From NCBI GenBank assembly GCA_951799445.1, contig OX637287.1, forward strand, positions 31,700,224-31,764,223: a DNA stretch of 64,000 bases, written 5' to 3'. The DNA is from Pseudisothecium myosuroides. Lineage: Eukaryota; Streptophyta; Bryopsida; Hypnales; Lembophyllaceae. A model generated the notes under the pieces. That model made no database searches. It saw only the letters and a list, made by a program, of their open reading frames with translations, and was not told where the DNA came from. Numbering within the stretch: the first letter of the stretch is position 1; the number at the start of each line of letters is the position of its first letter. The translations under genes and the position numbers were made by a program. Shown here one piece after another: positions 24,786 to 35,963 of this stretch.

Positions 24786-25688
24786 GTTTTTTCTGAACTT
24801 TTGGTAAATGCCAAAAATAATGACCGAGGCCACTTAAACCAAGGGAAAGCCAAAACTAATCCTAGTTCTACATGGACTTTTGCCTATAACGTTTTTCCTA
24901 AGTTCTTGGATGCTAAACTTTGAAGGTTTCCAAGAACCTCTTGGAAACTAAACTTTGAACCGAGTTCTCTGGGGAGATCAAGGCTTCGCCGTCGAGTTGG
25001 ATTTAACACCAACTCTAGAATTTCTCCCTGCCCGTAGGTTCAAAGCTTCGCCATATGGCGGGTTTTTAACACGCACTCTAGGACTAGGGGGTTAATAGTC
25101 AAAGCTTCGCCGTCAACAAGGAGGGCTCACGTAACCACAAGCAATTTCAAAAGAGGAAGAAAACCGTTAGGACATAACCACCCTGGGGGGCCCACAACTC
25201 CACCGTACGGGGGGAGGACCACACGCCAAGGGTTCTTAGAGAAAACAAAAGAGTTCCCCGACTGGGAGAGAAACACTCGAAGGTTAATCTAGACACGCGG
25301 GTTAGAAAATACAATCCTTAAACACTAAAGACCCCCTAGTGGGTGGCAAAGCCAAGGCGCTGCGGGGGGAGCTTTAGGATCAGGACAAAACTCAAGGAAC
25401 TCCCAAGCAAGTTAGTGCTTCAAGTAAAGTACTTCAACTTGACAAGTTAGTGACCAAAGTGACTCAAAAATAAGCCAAATAATACCCAAGACTACTCAAA
25501 ACTCATAGACACAAAGGAAGAAGGACCCCCAAGACCTTCAAAAGCTGAAAATAGAAAAACAACGGAGCACCACGTGCTCAAAACACCGTGGAAGTGCTTT
25601 TGGCTAAAATTGCCAAAAAAATCCAACATAAGTTGGACCCACGGACCCAAAACATGAATGGGGGTGGTTTTGGAGAGAAATGAGGGCC

Positions 25689-25696
25689 CTTTTATA
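25689..25696 (-). promoter_or_regulatory. TATA box of the LTR promoter
   Basis: Minus-strand TATAAAAG followed by GGCCCTCA, equivalent to the TATA sites of the other LTRs. Confidence 0.6.
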
Positions 25697-27548
25697 GGTT
25701 TCCCAAGGCCCTCACCTCCCCTCTTTTAACCTAGGTAACCCTATCAACTTGGATTTTCATCCTTATCTCTTAGGATTTTCACGTAGTTTGGGTTTTACGC
25801 TAGTCCAACACTCTAACTATTGGAGATTAACTCCAAATCAAAAACCAATTGCGCCATTGGCTTCAGAAGGCCATTTTTAGTCTGGGAGTTCCCCAACCCC
25901 CTATTCCAACGCCAAAATCCCACCGTAAACTATCGCCAACTAGAGTCAGTAAAAGAGGTAAAAATCTACTTTTTGGAGGTTACCTTTTCTGACAAAGGTG
26001 ACTAGCCAAGGTGGTTTGGGAGGTCTTAGGGAGTAAGAAAAGACCCTGCGTTGACTTCGTTCCGACTTCGTGTGCTCTTGGGACGCCGGTCAACTCCACG
26101 TAAATCCCGCCACGTGGATAATTCGAAGGAATGTCGGTGATTCGGCCGTCTCCCGCTATCGAAACACCACGAAAATCGTCGGGGCGCGTTATTAGCATAA
26201 AAGAAACTATCCTAATTTTTAGTGAGATTTTACCGATACCAAGATAATTATCGTGAATTTCCCATCGTGGTTTTAGGCGGTTGACCGTCCGGAAGGAGTA
26301 TTTCTTCAATCCAGAAAATCCCGAAACTTCTTGGGGAACCTCTCATGGGGTTTTCCAAGAGATTTGCAATTTCACATCTTGATCTTGCATGTCTTGATAC
26401 GGAGGGCAAAAAGATACCTCCATTGGTTTACCGGCAGTCAGGGAATCTTCCGCATACGGGGGAATCTTGGCGAATGGATTTCGCTTTTGACTTCCCGGTA
26501 TGGTTTAGAACCAAGATTACAATCCGGTGACCGTAGATTCCTCCACTGGCCTGTCTTGCGAAAGTGACACCTGCAAGCTAACAATTGGGGTTTCTACTAT
26601 TCGTCGATGGGATGGGGAAACTGAAACCTCTCTTGGGGAATCTACCTAAGAATCTCCCTAGACTTCCCTCAGACCAATTTAGCTCAGCTTGGTGTGAGCT
26701 CCCAATTTGTCACTTGGGACTCGTAGAATTATTTTTTTGAAAATTTGCAATTTAAAGTTGATAAAAGTATACAAAAATCCATAAAAAGAGTATAGAACCG
26801 AAATAGGGTTGTATCATACCCATTATAGTATTTGGTCTAGATTTTTGTTTTCTACTTAGAATCCCCCAAATCTTGCCTAAAAATAGTATAGGAATAACGA
26901 AAAGGTTAGATTTGGAGGATTCATGTCACACAGCCCCAAAAGGGCTAAATCCCACCATGAATGTGGCGATTCATGGCTAGGTCGGTCTGAGGGATCCACA
27001 GCGAGGCCACTAGGTTGGTTCCTAGAGTTAGATTTAGAATTCCCCATTAGATCAACGAATTCCCAAAATCCCGATTGTTAACATGTAGGAGCCACTCACG
27101 CAAGACCGGGCCCGTGGAGGAATCTACAGCCCCAGGATGGTGTTCTAGGGTGAATCCCATGCCAGGAGTCCAACGGCAAAATCGGTTCGCCAAGATTCCT
27201 CCACCTGCAGAAGATTCCCGCACCGTCGCCACTTCAAGGAGATGTCCAGTTTAAATCTCCATTGACCAATCGTGCCAGGTACGGAAACACACCTGCACGT
27301 CTTTCATGCGACTCCCTGAGAGGTCACGTGAAAAATCCCGGCATCTTCCGACTTGCAGAAGAACCTTTTTCCGGGTGGTCAACCCTCCTAACCTCCAACG
27401 GGAATTTCATGGAAATTACCCAGGTTACAATAAAATCTCACTAAAAATTAGACTAGCTTGTTTTATGTTAATAATGCGCTCCGTGGAGTTTCACGACATT
27501 CCGATAGCGGCAAGTACCCGAACCGGCGAGATTCCTCGGGAATTAACC

Positions 27549-27571
27549 ACGTGGCGGGGTCCCCGCCACGT
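27549..27571. promoter_or_regulatory. Palindromic G-box/ACGT dyad in U3
   Basis: ACGTGGCGGGG and its inverted copy are separated by one base, preceded by CC to give a full CACGTG G-box. It lies about 430 bp upstream of the TATA box. The same dyad is at 34079-34101 and 49263-49285. Subfamily B and the fragment at 59576 keep the left half and a second ACGTGG. Such ACGT cores are bound by plant bZIP and bHLH factors (family knowledge). Confidence 0.5.
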
Positions 27572-27982
27572 TGACCGGCATTCCGGGACCATACGATGGC
27601 AAAACAAAGTCAACCAAAAGTCCTTCCCGACTCTCTCGCACCTACCGGAAACCCTAGGCTATTCACATTTCTCAAAATAGGAGACCCCCAAGATCTAGGA
27701 TTTTACCACAATTTGGTTTTTAAACTAAATTAGCCTGCGATGGGTTTTTGGCCTCGGTACGGGGGGTACAAGGATCTATGACTAAACACGGCGTTCTGGA
27801 TCCAACGGCGCAATCCGTTCGACGATTGGAGCTAATCTCCAAAAGTTAGGATGTTGGTCCAGCATAGATGGTAGAAGTAGAAATTTAGGATGTAGGATGA
27901 AAATCTTTGAGGATGAGGATGAAAATCCCCGTTGATAAGGTTACCTTAGAACTCTAGAGGGAGGGGTGAGCCCTTGGAAACC

Positions 27983-27990
27983 TATATAAG
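27983..27990 (+). promoter_or_regulatory. TATA box of the 5' LTR promoter
   Basis: CCTATATAAGGGCCCC followed within about 30 bp by a CTCTCTCT pyrimidine run, a plausible initiation zone. The context is conserved in all LTR copies in the window. Confidence 0.65.
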
Positions 27991-28312
27991 GGCCCCATTT
28001 CTCTCTCTAGAACACCCCCAATTCTTGTTTTGGGTCCGTGGGTCCAAGTTATTTTGGATATTTTGGCGTTTGAAGCCAAAAACCTCTACGGTGTTTTCGG
28101 AGCACTTTTGGCTCCATTGTTGCTTATTTTCAAGCTTTGAAGGTCCTTGGGGGTCCTTCTACCTTGCTTTGTGTACTCTTTTGTGAAGTTGTTGGCATCT
28201 TGTTGTAAGTGGAGAGCTTCTCTCTCCCTCTTGTACGTGTTGCGGTCTAACTTGTGAAGTTTGAGTTTCTTTTGTTTGTATCTTGTACTAATCCTAAAGT
28301 TACCCCCCACTG

Positions 28313-28990
28313 TACCTTGGCGATGCCGCTTTGGGGGGCCTTTAGCGTGTGAGCTTTGTATTGCCACGTGGTCTAACTTGTTTTTTTTTTTTCCCTTTGT
28401 GTTTTGTCTTACACCCTCTTCTAACCTTCTCTTTGTCGAATGGACCCCCCTCCGGGACGGCGAAGCTTTGAACCTCCTTTGTGCATGTTTCCTAAAGTTA
28501 TCCCAAACCCTCTTCTAATCTTCTCCTTGTTGAGTGGACCCCCCTCCGGGACGGCGAAGCTTTGAACCTATGTGTTTTTTTTTCTCTTTCTTTAAAAGTT
28601 TAGTTGTTTTCCCTCTTCTAAAGTCTCTCTCATTGTGTGGACCCTCCTTGGAAACGGCGAAGCTTTGAACTAGTGACAAGTTGAAGTCCTAAAACATGTG
28701 TTAAAAGTGTAGACAGCGAAGCCTTGAACCCCCGAAGTGTCAAAGAAGTCCTAAAGTTGGTGTTAAAACTAACTTAACGGCGAAGCTTTGCACTTCCCCC
28801 GGGTTTAGTTCCAAAGTCTAGTTTCCAAGACCCTTGTGGAAACCTCCAGAGTTTAGCTTCCAAGATATTAGAGTCTAGCATGAAGTAGGAAGTGGTGGAC
28901 CAAGTTTAGTTACCTAGCCCTGGTATACGTGGTTTGCTAAGCCGAGTGTCTTGCTTCACAACTTTGGGCCTAACCCCCGGACGGCGAAGC
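28313..28990 (+). repeat. Leader block with conserved CTTGGCGATGCC core and repeated GGCGAAGCTTTGA motif
   Basis: ACCTTGGCGATGCCGCTTTG (28316) is followed by at least six copies of CGGCGAAGC(T/C)TTGAAC-like sequence spaced 50-200 bp apart (28459, 28553, about 28655, 28706, 28780, 28981). Several are preceded by GTGGACCCCCCTCCGGGA. The block lies 0.3-1 kb downstream of the TATA box, in the transcribed leader. The equivalent motifs occur in every other LTR here, so they are ancestral. Their role is unknown. Confidence 0.65.
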
Positions 28991-29089
28991 CTTGACTCTA
29001 ACACCAATTTTTCCAAAACTCCAATTTTTATTGGTTAAGTGGGTTCCCCTGAGGGAACCCGTTGAGGTGATTAAAAATTTTGGAGTGCC

Positions 29090-29225
29090 AGCGGACCAGC
29101 CAGCCCAGCAGCCAGCCAGCCCAGCAGTAACGGAGCCCAGCTGCAGTAACGGGAGCCCAGCGGCAGTAACGGAGCCCAGCTGCAGTAACGGGGGAGCCCA
29201 GCGGCAGTAACGGAGCCCAGCCACT
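29090..29225 (+). repeat. GC-rich minisatellite (GCAGTAACGGAGCCCAGC type)
   Basis: Units of about 20 bp (GCAGTAACGGAGCCCAGC) follow CCAGCCAGCCCAGCAG repeats. The homologous arrays at 50800-50940 and 32455-32570 differ in unit number and order, so the array is length-variable between LTR copies of nearly identical sequence. Confidence 0.8.
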
Positions 29226-30339
29226 GCGGTACAAGGCCGGTACAGGGCCGGTAACCAAGCCGGTACACTGCCTGTCCAGCGCCCAACCTTGGCCGGTTTT
29301 GCGATTTGGGTAGACTGACCATGACTCACACACATCATGGCTGATTTTCAGACCACAACGGGATGATGCCCTGCGGGGCCCCAACTTTGGTTTTTTGTTT
29401 GAAAAAACTCTCCACTAATCAAGGCCTAGTTTAGAAAATTAGTTATAGATCTAGTTAGGAAATTAGTGATAGATCTAGTTTAGGAAATTAGTGATAGATG
29501 TAGTTTAGGAAATCAGAGATAGAGCTAGTTTAGAAAACCAGTTAAATCCAGTGGGGATCCAAGGCCAAAAATTCCAAAACTTCCAAATTGTGACTAAAAA
29601 AAAAACAAAGGGAAGGGAAGGAAGAGAGTCAACACCTCACATTACTCCTACACACCTAATTGCACCCTCCACGTCACACCTGCACGCACACTTGAAACCT
29701 CCATTCTAACCAACCAAATACACACATGAGCAATGGAGGGAGATTAGGAAGAAGGAGATGAAGTAGAGAACAAAAAGGAGAGAGACGATAAATAGTAACC
29801 TAGGTCTAAGCCTAGGTAGACTTAGGGAGGGAAATCTTGGGAATTTGTGGTGACCGTTGGAGGGAGGATTAGGATGACACAAAGGCAAATTGTGTAAGAG
29901 GGTAGGAAGGACATTTAAACCCTTCTCGTAGTTTGAAACCATAGTGTAAGACTCATAAAGGCTTAGGTGGAATAGTGCTAGTGTAGAAGAGAGGGGTGTG
30001 GGCGCTGGATTACCTACTCTTGGTAATAGAGCGAACACCGACCAGGTTCTATGCCTTTATCCACTTTTTTAATATATGGGGGTGTTGTGAGCGCGGTCCA
30101 CTGTGCCTTCCAAGCAATGGATCTTTTTTGCTAACGTTTCCTAAGTCTCGTGGATGGCAGCAAATAATTAGTAATGCATGTAATAACTCACAAGGTAGCT
30201 GCAAGCTCAGGGGTAATGGTATACTTCTAACTCCCTAACTATCTATCCTATGTCGAGGGTAGACTAGGTAGTCGGCGTCATTTCTAACGTCCCTAACTAC
30301 GTAAAAAGGGGAACCCCTATGTTCCTTCCATGAACCCCT

Positions 30340-31120
30340 AAGACTATCTTGGATTTTTGAGATTCCACCTAGAAGTTCTACTTTTAAAAGCTATCCCTAA
30401 AGTTCCAACTCTTACTCTAACTTTTAACTTCTAAGTATACTCTAGGTTTTTAGCTTCCCAAACTAATTAGAGAATTTAACTTCAAAATTTAATGCTACCG
30501 TTTGACTTTGTTTTGACTCTTGACTCCAAGTTTTTACTCCTAGACTAACTCTAAAATTTACCTTCTAAAGTTAACTCTATGTTTTAACTTTTAACTCTAA
30601 GTTTTTACTCCTAAATTAACTCTAGGATTTACCCTTAAATTTCAACTCTAGGTTTGACTCTACGTTTTCACTTTAGCTTTTTACTCTAACTTTTTACTTC
30701 CCCCCTTGACTCTAACGTTTAACCTTTAAATTTAATCTTAACTTTTGACTTTTGACTTTTGACTTTCTACTTCCAACTTTAATCCTATCGTTTTAATCCT
30801 AGATGGACTCTAAATGTTACTCCAAGTTTTGACTTCTAATTTTTACTTTATTCCTAACTCCAAAATCTACTTCCTAAGTTGATTTTTAATTCTACTGTTG
30901 ACCTCTACTTTCTATTCTAATTTTTGACTCCCTAATCAATTCTAAACTCTTACATGAACCTACCCTAAGATTTGACTTGAGAGGTTAAACCCCTAAGTTA
31001 AAGTTCTAAATTAATTCTATTTTTTAACTCCCCAAAGTTAACTCTAGATTTTGACCTTAGAAGTTTTAACTTTAAAAAGTAAAAGCGTAAATTGATTCTA
31101 ATTCTAACTGCTAATTAATC
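30340..31120 (-). repeat. Degenerate short repeat field (AACTCTAAGTTTTTACTCC type)
   Basis: About 800 bp built from drifting 15-20-bp units such as TTTTAACTTTTAACTCTAAG and ACTTTTGACTTTTGACTT. The plus-element LTRs have an independently rearranged version, on the other strand, at 39400-39900 and 52210-52720. It lies within the proposed intron. Confidence 0.7.
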
Positions 31121-31425
31121 CCTAATTTTACTCCTAAATTCTCCTTCTAATTTAAACCTAATTTCCGTCCATTGTTTCTTGTGGTTCAATTTTAATTAAA
31201 ATTCCTCCGTTCTACCCCCTAACGCTTAACTTAGCCTAACGCGGTCAGTTTACGGTCAAATCTTAATTATAAGCTGTTTTCGGAAACCTCTATCCCTAAT
31301 CTATTAACTTTTGAATCTAAACTTCTAATCTACACTAATCTTGGATGCTAATCACGCTCTAAGGGCTGATTAGGAAAATAAATGCTAATTAGGGAGAAAT
31401 ACCAAAGATTAAATCAAAAACTCAC

Positions 31426-31488
31426 CTCTTCACTACCGGTGTCGGAAATGACTTCGTCCACGTCCACGTGTACATCCTCACGCTCCAT
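31426..31488 (-). CDS. Candidate 21-codon leader exon in the LTR (ATG to splice donor)
   Basis: Minus-strand ACCATGG starts 21 codons (MEREDVHVDV... to ...TGSEE) that end at GAG|GTGAGT, a consensus splice donor. It differs from the exon at 51824-51886 by a few substitutions without disrupting frame, start or donor. This is the 3' LTR of the minus element. The 5' LTR that would drive the mRNA is truncated at 39312. Confidence 0.55.
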
Positions 31489-32084
31489 GGTAGTCTTTGG
31501 CTTTGTTTTGAATTTTTCCCCAAGCTTACCGCTTATTGAGAAAATATCACAATTTTTGATGATCTAACTCCCTCTTTCCCTTCCTCCTTTTCTTTTCTTT
31601 CTTCCCCTCTCTTCTACACTAGCACTATTCCACCTAAGCTTTTATGAGTCTTACACTATGGTTTCAAACTACGAGAAGGGTTTAAATGTTCTTCCTACCC
31701 TCTTACACAATTTGCCTTTGTGTCATCCTAATCCTCCTCCCAACGGTCACCACAAATTCTCAAGATTTCCCTCCCTAAGTCTACCTAGGCTTAGACCTAG
31801 GTTACTATTTATCGTCTCTCTCCTTTTTGTTCTCTACTTCATCTCCTTCTTCCTAATCTCCCTCCATTGCTCATGTGTGTATTTGGTTAGTTAGAATGGA
31901 GGTTTCAAGTGTGCGTGCAGGTGTGACGTGGAGGGTGCAATTATGTGTATAGGAGTGATGTGAGGTGTTGACTCTCTTCCTTCCCTTCCCTTTGTTCTTT
32001 AGTCACAACTTGGAAGTTTTGGAAGTTTTGGAAGTTTTGGCCTTGGATCCCCACTGGGTTTAACTGGTTTTCTAAACTAGCTCT

Positions 32085-32270
32085 ACCTCTGATTTCCTAA
32101 ACTAGATCTATCACTGGTTTCCTAAACTAGAGTTATCACTAGGTTCCTAAACTAGAGTTATCACTAGGTTCCTAAACTAGAGTTATCACTACTTTCCTAG
32201 ACTAGAGTTATCACTAGGTTCCTAAACTAGAGTTATCACTACTTTCCTAGACTAGAATTTTCTAAACTAG
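32085..32270 (-). repeat. 25-bp tandem repeat (CCTAAACTAGAGTTATCACTA)
   Basis: About seven units here, against about four older-looking units in the plus-element LTRs (29430-29545 and 51140-51255). This indicates recent expansion in the minus element. Confidence 0.85.
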
Positions 32271-32454
32271 GTCCTGATTAGTGGAGAGTTTTTTCAAACA
32301 AAAACCAAAGTTGGGGCCCCGCAGAGCATCATCCTGTTGTGGTCTGAAAATCAGCCATGATGCATGTGAGACATGGTCAGTCCACCCAAATCGCAAAACC
32401 GGCCAAGCTGGGGCGCTGGACAGGCACTGTACCGCCTTGGTTACCGGCCCTGTA

Positions 32455-32570
32455 TCGGTACTGCCGCTGGGCTCCGTTACTGCAACTGGGCTCCCGTTAC
32501 TGCCGCTGGCTCGCTGCTGGGCTGGTTGGTCGCTGGGCTGGCTGGTCGCTGGGCTGGCTGGTCCGTGGCA
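32455..32570 (-). repeat. GC-rich minisatellite, minus-element copy
   Basis: Inverted equivalent of 29090-29225, with TGCCGCTGGGCTCCGTTA units and GGTCGCTGGGCTGGCT units in a different arrangement. Confidence 0.75.
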
Positions 32571-33659
32571 CCACAAAATTTTTAATCACCCCAACGGGTT
32601 CCCTCAGGGGAACCCACTTAACCAATAAAAATTGGAGTTTTGGGAAAAATTAGTGTTAGAGTCAAGGCTTCGCCGTCCGGGGGTTAGGCCTGAGGTTGTG
32701 AAGCAAGACACTCGGCTTAGCAAACCACAAATACCATGGCTAGGTAACTAAACTTGGCCCACCACTTCCTACTTCATGCTAGACTCTAATATCTTGGAAG
32801 CTAAACTCTGGAGGTTTCCACAAAGGTCTTGGAAACTAGATTTTGGAACTAAAACCCGGGGGAAGTGCAAAGCTTCGCCGTTAAGTTGGTTTTAACACCA
32901 ACTTTAGGACTTCTTTGACACCTCGGGGGTTCAAGGCTTCGCCGTCTACACTTTTAACACATGTTTTAGGACTTCAACTTGTCACTAGTTCAAAGCTTCG
33001 CCGTTTTCAAGGGGGGTCCACACAATGAGAGAGACTTTAGAAGAGGGAAAACAACTAAACTTTTAACGGAAAAAAATACATAAGTTCAAAGCTTCACCGT
33101 CCCGGAGGGAGGTCCACTCAACAAGGAAAAGATTAGAAGAGGGTTTGGGATAACTTTAGGAAACGTGCACAAAAGAAGGTTCAAAGCTTCGCCGTTCCGG
33201 AGGGGGGTCCACTCAACAAAGAGAAGGTTAGAAGAGGGTGTAAGACAAAACACGAAGGAAAAAGAACACACAAGTTAGACCACGTGGCAACACAAAGCTC
33301 ACACGCTAAAGGCCCCCCAAAGCGGCATCGCCAAGGTACGGTGGGGGGTAACTTTAGGATTAGTGCAAGGTACAACAAAAGAAACTCAAACTTCACAAGT
33401 TAGACCGCAACACGTACAAGAGGGAGAGAGAAGCTCTCCACTTACAACAAGATGCCAACAACTTCACAAAAGAGTACACAAAGCAAGGTAGAAGGACCCC
33501 CAAGGACCTTCAAAGCTTGAAAATAAGCAACAATGGAACCAAAAGTGCTCCGAAAACACCGTAGAGGTTTTTGGCTTCAAACGCCAAAATATCCAAAATA
33601 ACTTGGACCCATGGACCCAAAACAAGAATTGGGGGTGTTCTAGAGAGAGAAATGGGGCC

Positions 33660-33667
33660 CTTATATA
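33660..33667 (-). promoter_or_regulatory. TATA box of the minus-element 3' LTR
   Basis: Inverted copy of the CCTATATAAGGGCCCC context, equivalent to 27983-27990. Confidence 0.65.
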
Positions 33668-35638
33668 GGTTTCCAAGGGCTCACCCCTCTCTCTAGAGTT
33701 CTAAGGTAACCTTATCAACGGGGATTTTCATCCTCATCCTCAAAGATTTTCATCCTACATCCTAAATTTCTACTTCTACCATCTATGCTGGACCAACATC
33801 CTAACTTTTGGAGATTAGCTCCAATCGTCGAACGGATTGCGCCGTTGGATCCAGAACGCCGTGTTTAGTCATAGATCCTTGTACCCCCCGTACCGAGGCC
33901 AAAAACCCATCGCAGGCTAATTTAGTTTAAAAACCAAATTGTGGTAAAATCTTAGATCTTGGGGGTCTCCTATTTTGAGAAATGTGAATAGCCTAGGGTT
34001 TCCGGTAGGTGCGAGAGAGTCGGGAAGGACTTTTGGTTGACTTTGTTTCGCCATCGTATGGTCCCGGAATGCCGGTCAACGTGGCGGGGACCCCGCCACG
34101 TGATTAATTCCCGAGGAATCTCGCCGGTTCGGGTACTTGCCGCTATCGGAATGTCGTGAAACTCCACGGAGCGCATTATTAACATAAAACAAGCTAGTCT
34201 AATTTTTAGTGAGATTTTATTGTAACCTGGGTAATTTCCATGAAATTCCCGTTGGAGGTTAGGAGACTTGACTACCCGGGAAAAAGTTCTTCTGCAAGTC
34301 GGAAGATGCCGGGATTTTTCACGTGACCTCTCAGGGAGTCGCATGAAAGACGTGCAGGTGTGTTTCCGTACCTGGCACGATTGGTCAATGGAGATTTAAA
34401 CTGGACATCTCCTTGAAGTGGCGACGGTGCGGGAATCTTCTGCAGGTGGAGGAATCTTGGCGAACCGATTTTGCCGTTGGACTCCTGGCATGGGATTCAC
34501 CCTAGAACACCATCTTTGGGCTGTAGATTCCTCCACAGGCTCGGTCTTGCGTGAGTGGCTCCTACATGTTAACAATCGGGATTTTGGGAATTCGTCGATC
34601 TAATGGGGAATTCTAAATCTAACTCTAGGAACCGACCTAGTGGCCTCGCTGTGGATCCCTCGGACCGACCTAGCCATGAATTGCCACATTCATGGTGGGA
34701 TTTAGCCCTTTTGGGGCTGTGTGAATCGAATCCCCCAAATCTAACCTTTTTCGTTATTTCTATACTATTTTTAGGCAAGGTTTGGGGGATTCTAAGTAAA
34801 AACACAAATCTAGACCAAATACTATAATGGGTATGATACAACCCTATTTCGGTTCTACATTCTTTTTATGGATTTTTGTATACTTTTATCAGCTTTAAAT
34901 TGCAAATTTCCAAAAAAATAATTCTACGAGTCCCAAGTGACAAATTGGGAGCTCACATATGGCGGCCATCTGCGGTATGATTTGCAAAATCATGAGGACC
35001 CAGCATCTCTTGCTACCACTATTTGGGTACACGGTCAATTTCGAGATCAAACCTAATGACGGACTAGAAACCAAGATGTGACTTTATCTAAAAAGATGTT
35101 ATTCCTATCAAGAGACTCTTGATGGATTAATTGACAGGGGGGAAGAGAGCAGAGGGAGTAGTCCACCTTCCAAGTGGAAGGGCTAGGGGTTGTCAAAGGA
35201 AGTTTGACCCCCGTAGACTTATCACTCATATTTTTGTTCATTTTCTATTTATTCGAGTTTTTAATTTTCTTGTTGTTTCCCCATCCGCCTCGAACGGAGT
35301 CGACTTGGATCTATAGATAAAAAATGTAAGAAAAACCCGCCATCCGCCCTCAACGGAGTGAGTTTGGATCTAAGGGGGAGATAGAAGTAGGGAGAGAACC
35401 CCTGTCCTCCTTTGATACAGCAAATCGAGACACTATAGATAAAAAATATTTCAAACCCGCCTTCCTCCCTCAACGGAGTGAGTTTGGACTAATGAGATGA
35501 AATAAAAGAAAAAAAGAAAACAGAAAGGAAAAGCATAAATGGAAAAGACAAGTGGTCTGAGACCTCAATACTCGGGAGCTTCACTTGTAAAAGTGTCTTC
35601 CGTCGTGGAGGCCGCAGCATTTCTTGCCATCTTGTCAC

Positions 35639-35684
35639 TAGCTCAGATAGGGGGCGCCCCGGTGCCTGGCTCGAGGTTCGAACC
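35639..35684 (+). other. tRNA-like A-box/B-box pair, antisense to the element
   Basis: TAGCTCAGATAGG (35639) resembles a Pol III A box. GGTTCGAACC (35675-35684) is a perfect B box 36 nt further on, within a T-arm-like fold. An acceptor stem does not form, so this is not a tRNA gene. The plus element has the same sequence inverted, with its B box at 47691-47700. It could be a tRNA-derived relic fixed in the 3' region of the family. Confidence 0.35.
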
Positions 35685-35963
35685 TGCGTCGCCAAGGGAA
35701 AATTGAGGTATCTTTACCGCGATGAAGCTGCGGTCTACAGGCTGCCAGCTGCCGCGGCGGAAGACGTCCGTCGGTCTGCTCCGGTGGTATATAAGCCGGT
35801 GCCGGTGCCGGTGCCGGACCGGTCCCTCCCCTGTTGCACAGTGGCAAGGAATTTGTTTTTTGTTTTTTTGTTTTTTTTTGTTTTTTTTTATAAGTATATA
35901 CAGGGGCGGTAGGGTTTATATCTTGCCCAGAATTAACGCTATGTACAAAGAGGCTGGACCAAC

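Larger units (their letters stand above)
22616..26692 (-). mobile_element. Solo LTR, subfamily B, part 1 (U5, R and most of U3)
   Basis: The plus strand begins TGTGAGCGCTTGTTTACCCA, the inverted 3' terminus of the LTR, and continues to 26692. There the plus-strand retrotransposon is inserted, with CTTGG duplicated at 26688-26692 and 53120-53124. The LTR resumes at 53125 and ends at 53396 with AGCTCACA, for about 4,350 bp in all. The flanks ATAGA (22611-22615) and ATAGG (53397-53401) fit a target duplication with one mutation. Conserved parts are the terminal hairpin, anticodon-loop complement, leader exon (23787-23837), tandem repeats, CAAAGCTTCGCCGT motifs and TATA box (25689). Confidence 0.9.
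26693..29996 (+). mobile_element. 5' LTR of the plus-strand Tat/Ogre-like element, first 3.3 kb (subfamily C)
   Basis: Starts TGTGAGCTCCCAATTTGTCA directly after the target site CTTGG. It is collinear with 48407-51705 of the 3' LTR with only scattered differences. It stops at 29996, where a minus-strand element begins. The rest of this LTR reappears at 39313-40308. About 420 bp in between (equivalent to 51706-52126 of the 3' LTR), including the leader exon, are missing. The whole element spans 26693-53119 including the nested one. Confidence 0.9.
29997..34957 (-). mobile_element. 3' LTR of the nested minus-strand element (4,961 bp)
   Basis: The plus strand reads TGTGGGCGCTGGATTACC at 29997 and ends TTGGGAGCTCACA at 34957, so it is a full LTR in reverse orientation. 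The outer 480 bp (29997-30480) are almost identical to 38819-39312, the remnant of this element's 5' LTR. The same part is clearly more diverged from the plus element. The part from about 31380 to 34957 is very close to the plus-element LTR. The LTR therefore appears mosaic. It contains a leader exon (31426-31488), TATA box (33660), tandem repeats and a GC-rich minisatellite. Confidence 0.9.

Noticed and set aside
27306..27680. 124-codon open frame in U3, also open at 33970-34344 and 49020-49394, as a possible U3-encoded protein
   Set aside because: The DNA is conserved in the other LTR subfamilies (26216-25980, 60020-60230, 4205-4430), but the reading frame is not: between the conserved blocks the frames shift relative to each other. 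Conservation is at DNA level, and the frame lies upstream of the TATA box.
28970..29384. Overlapping long open frames on both strands with repeated peptides, also at 32262-32653 and 50743-51096
   Set aside because: They are produced by the GC-rich minisatellite. Open frames occur in several frames at once and change with repeat number.
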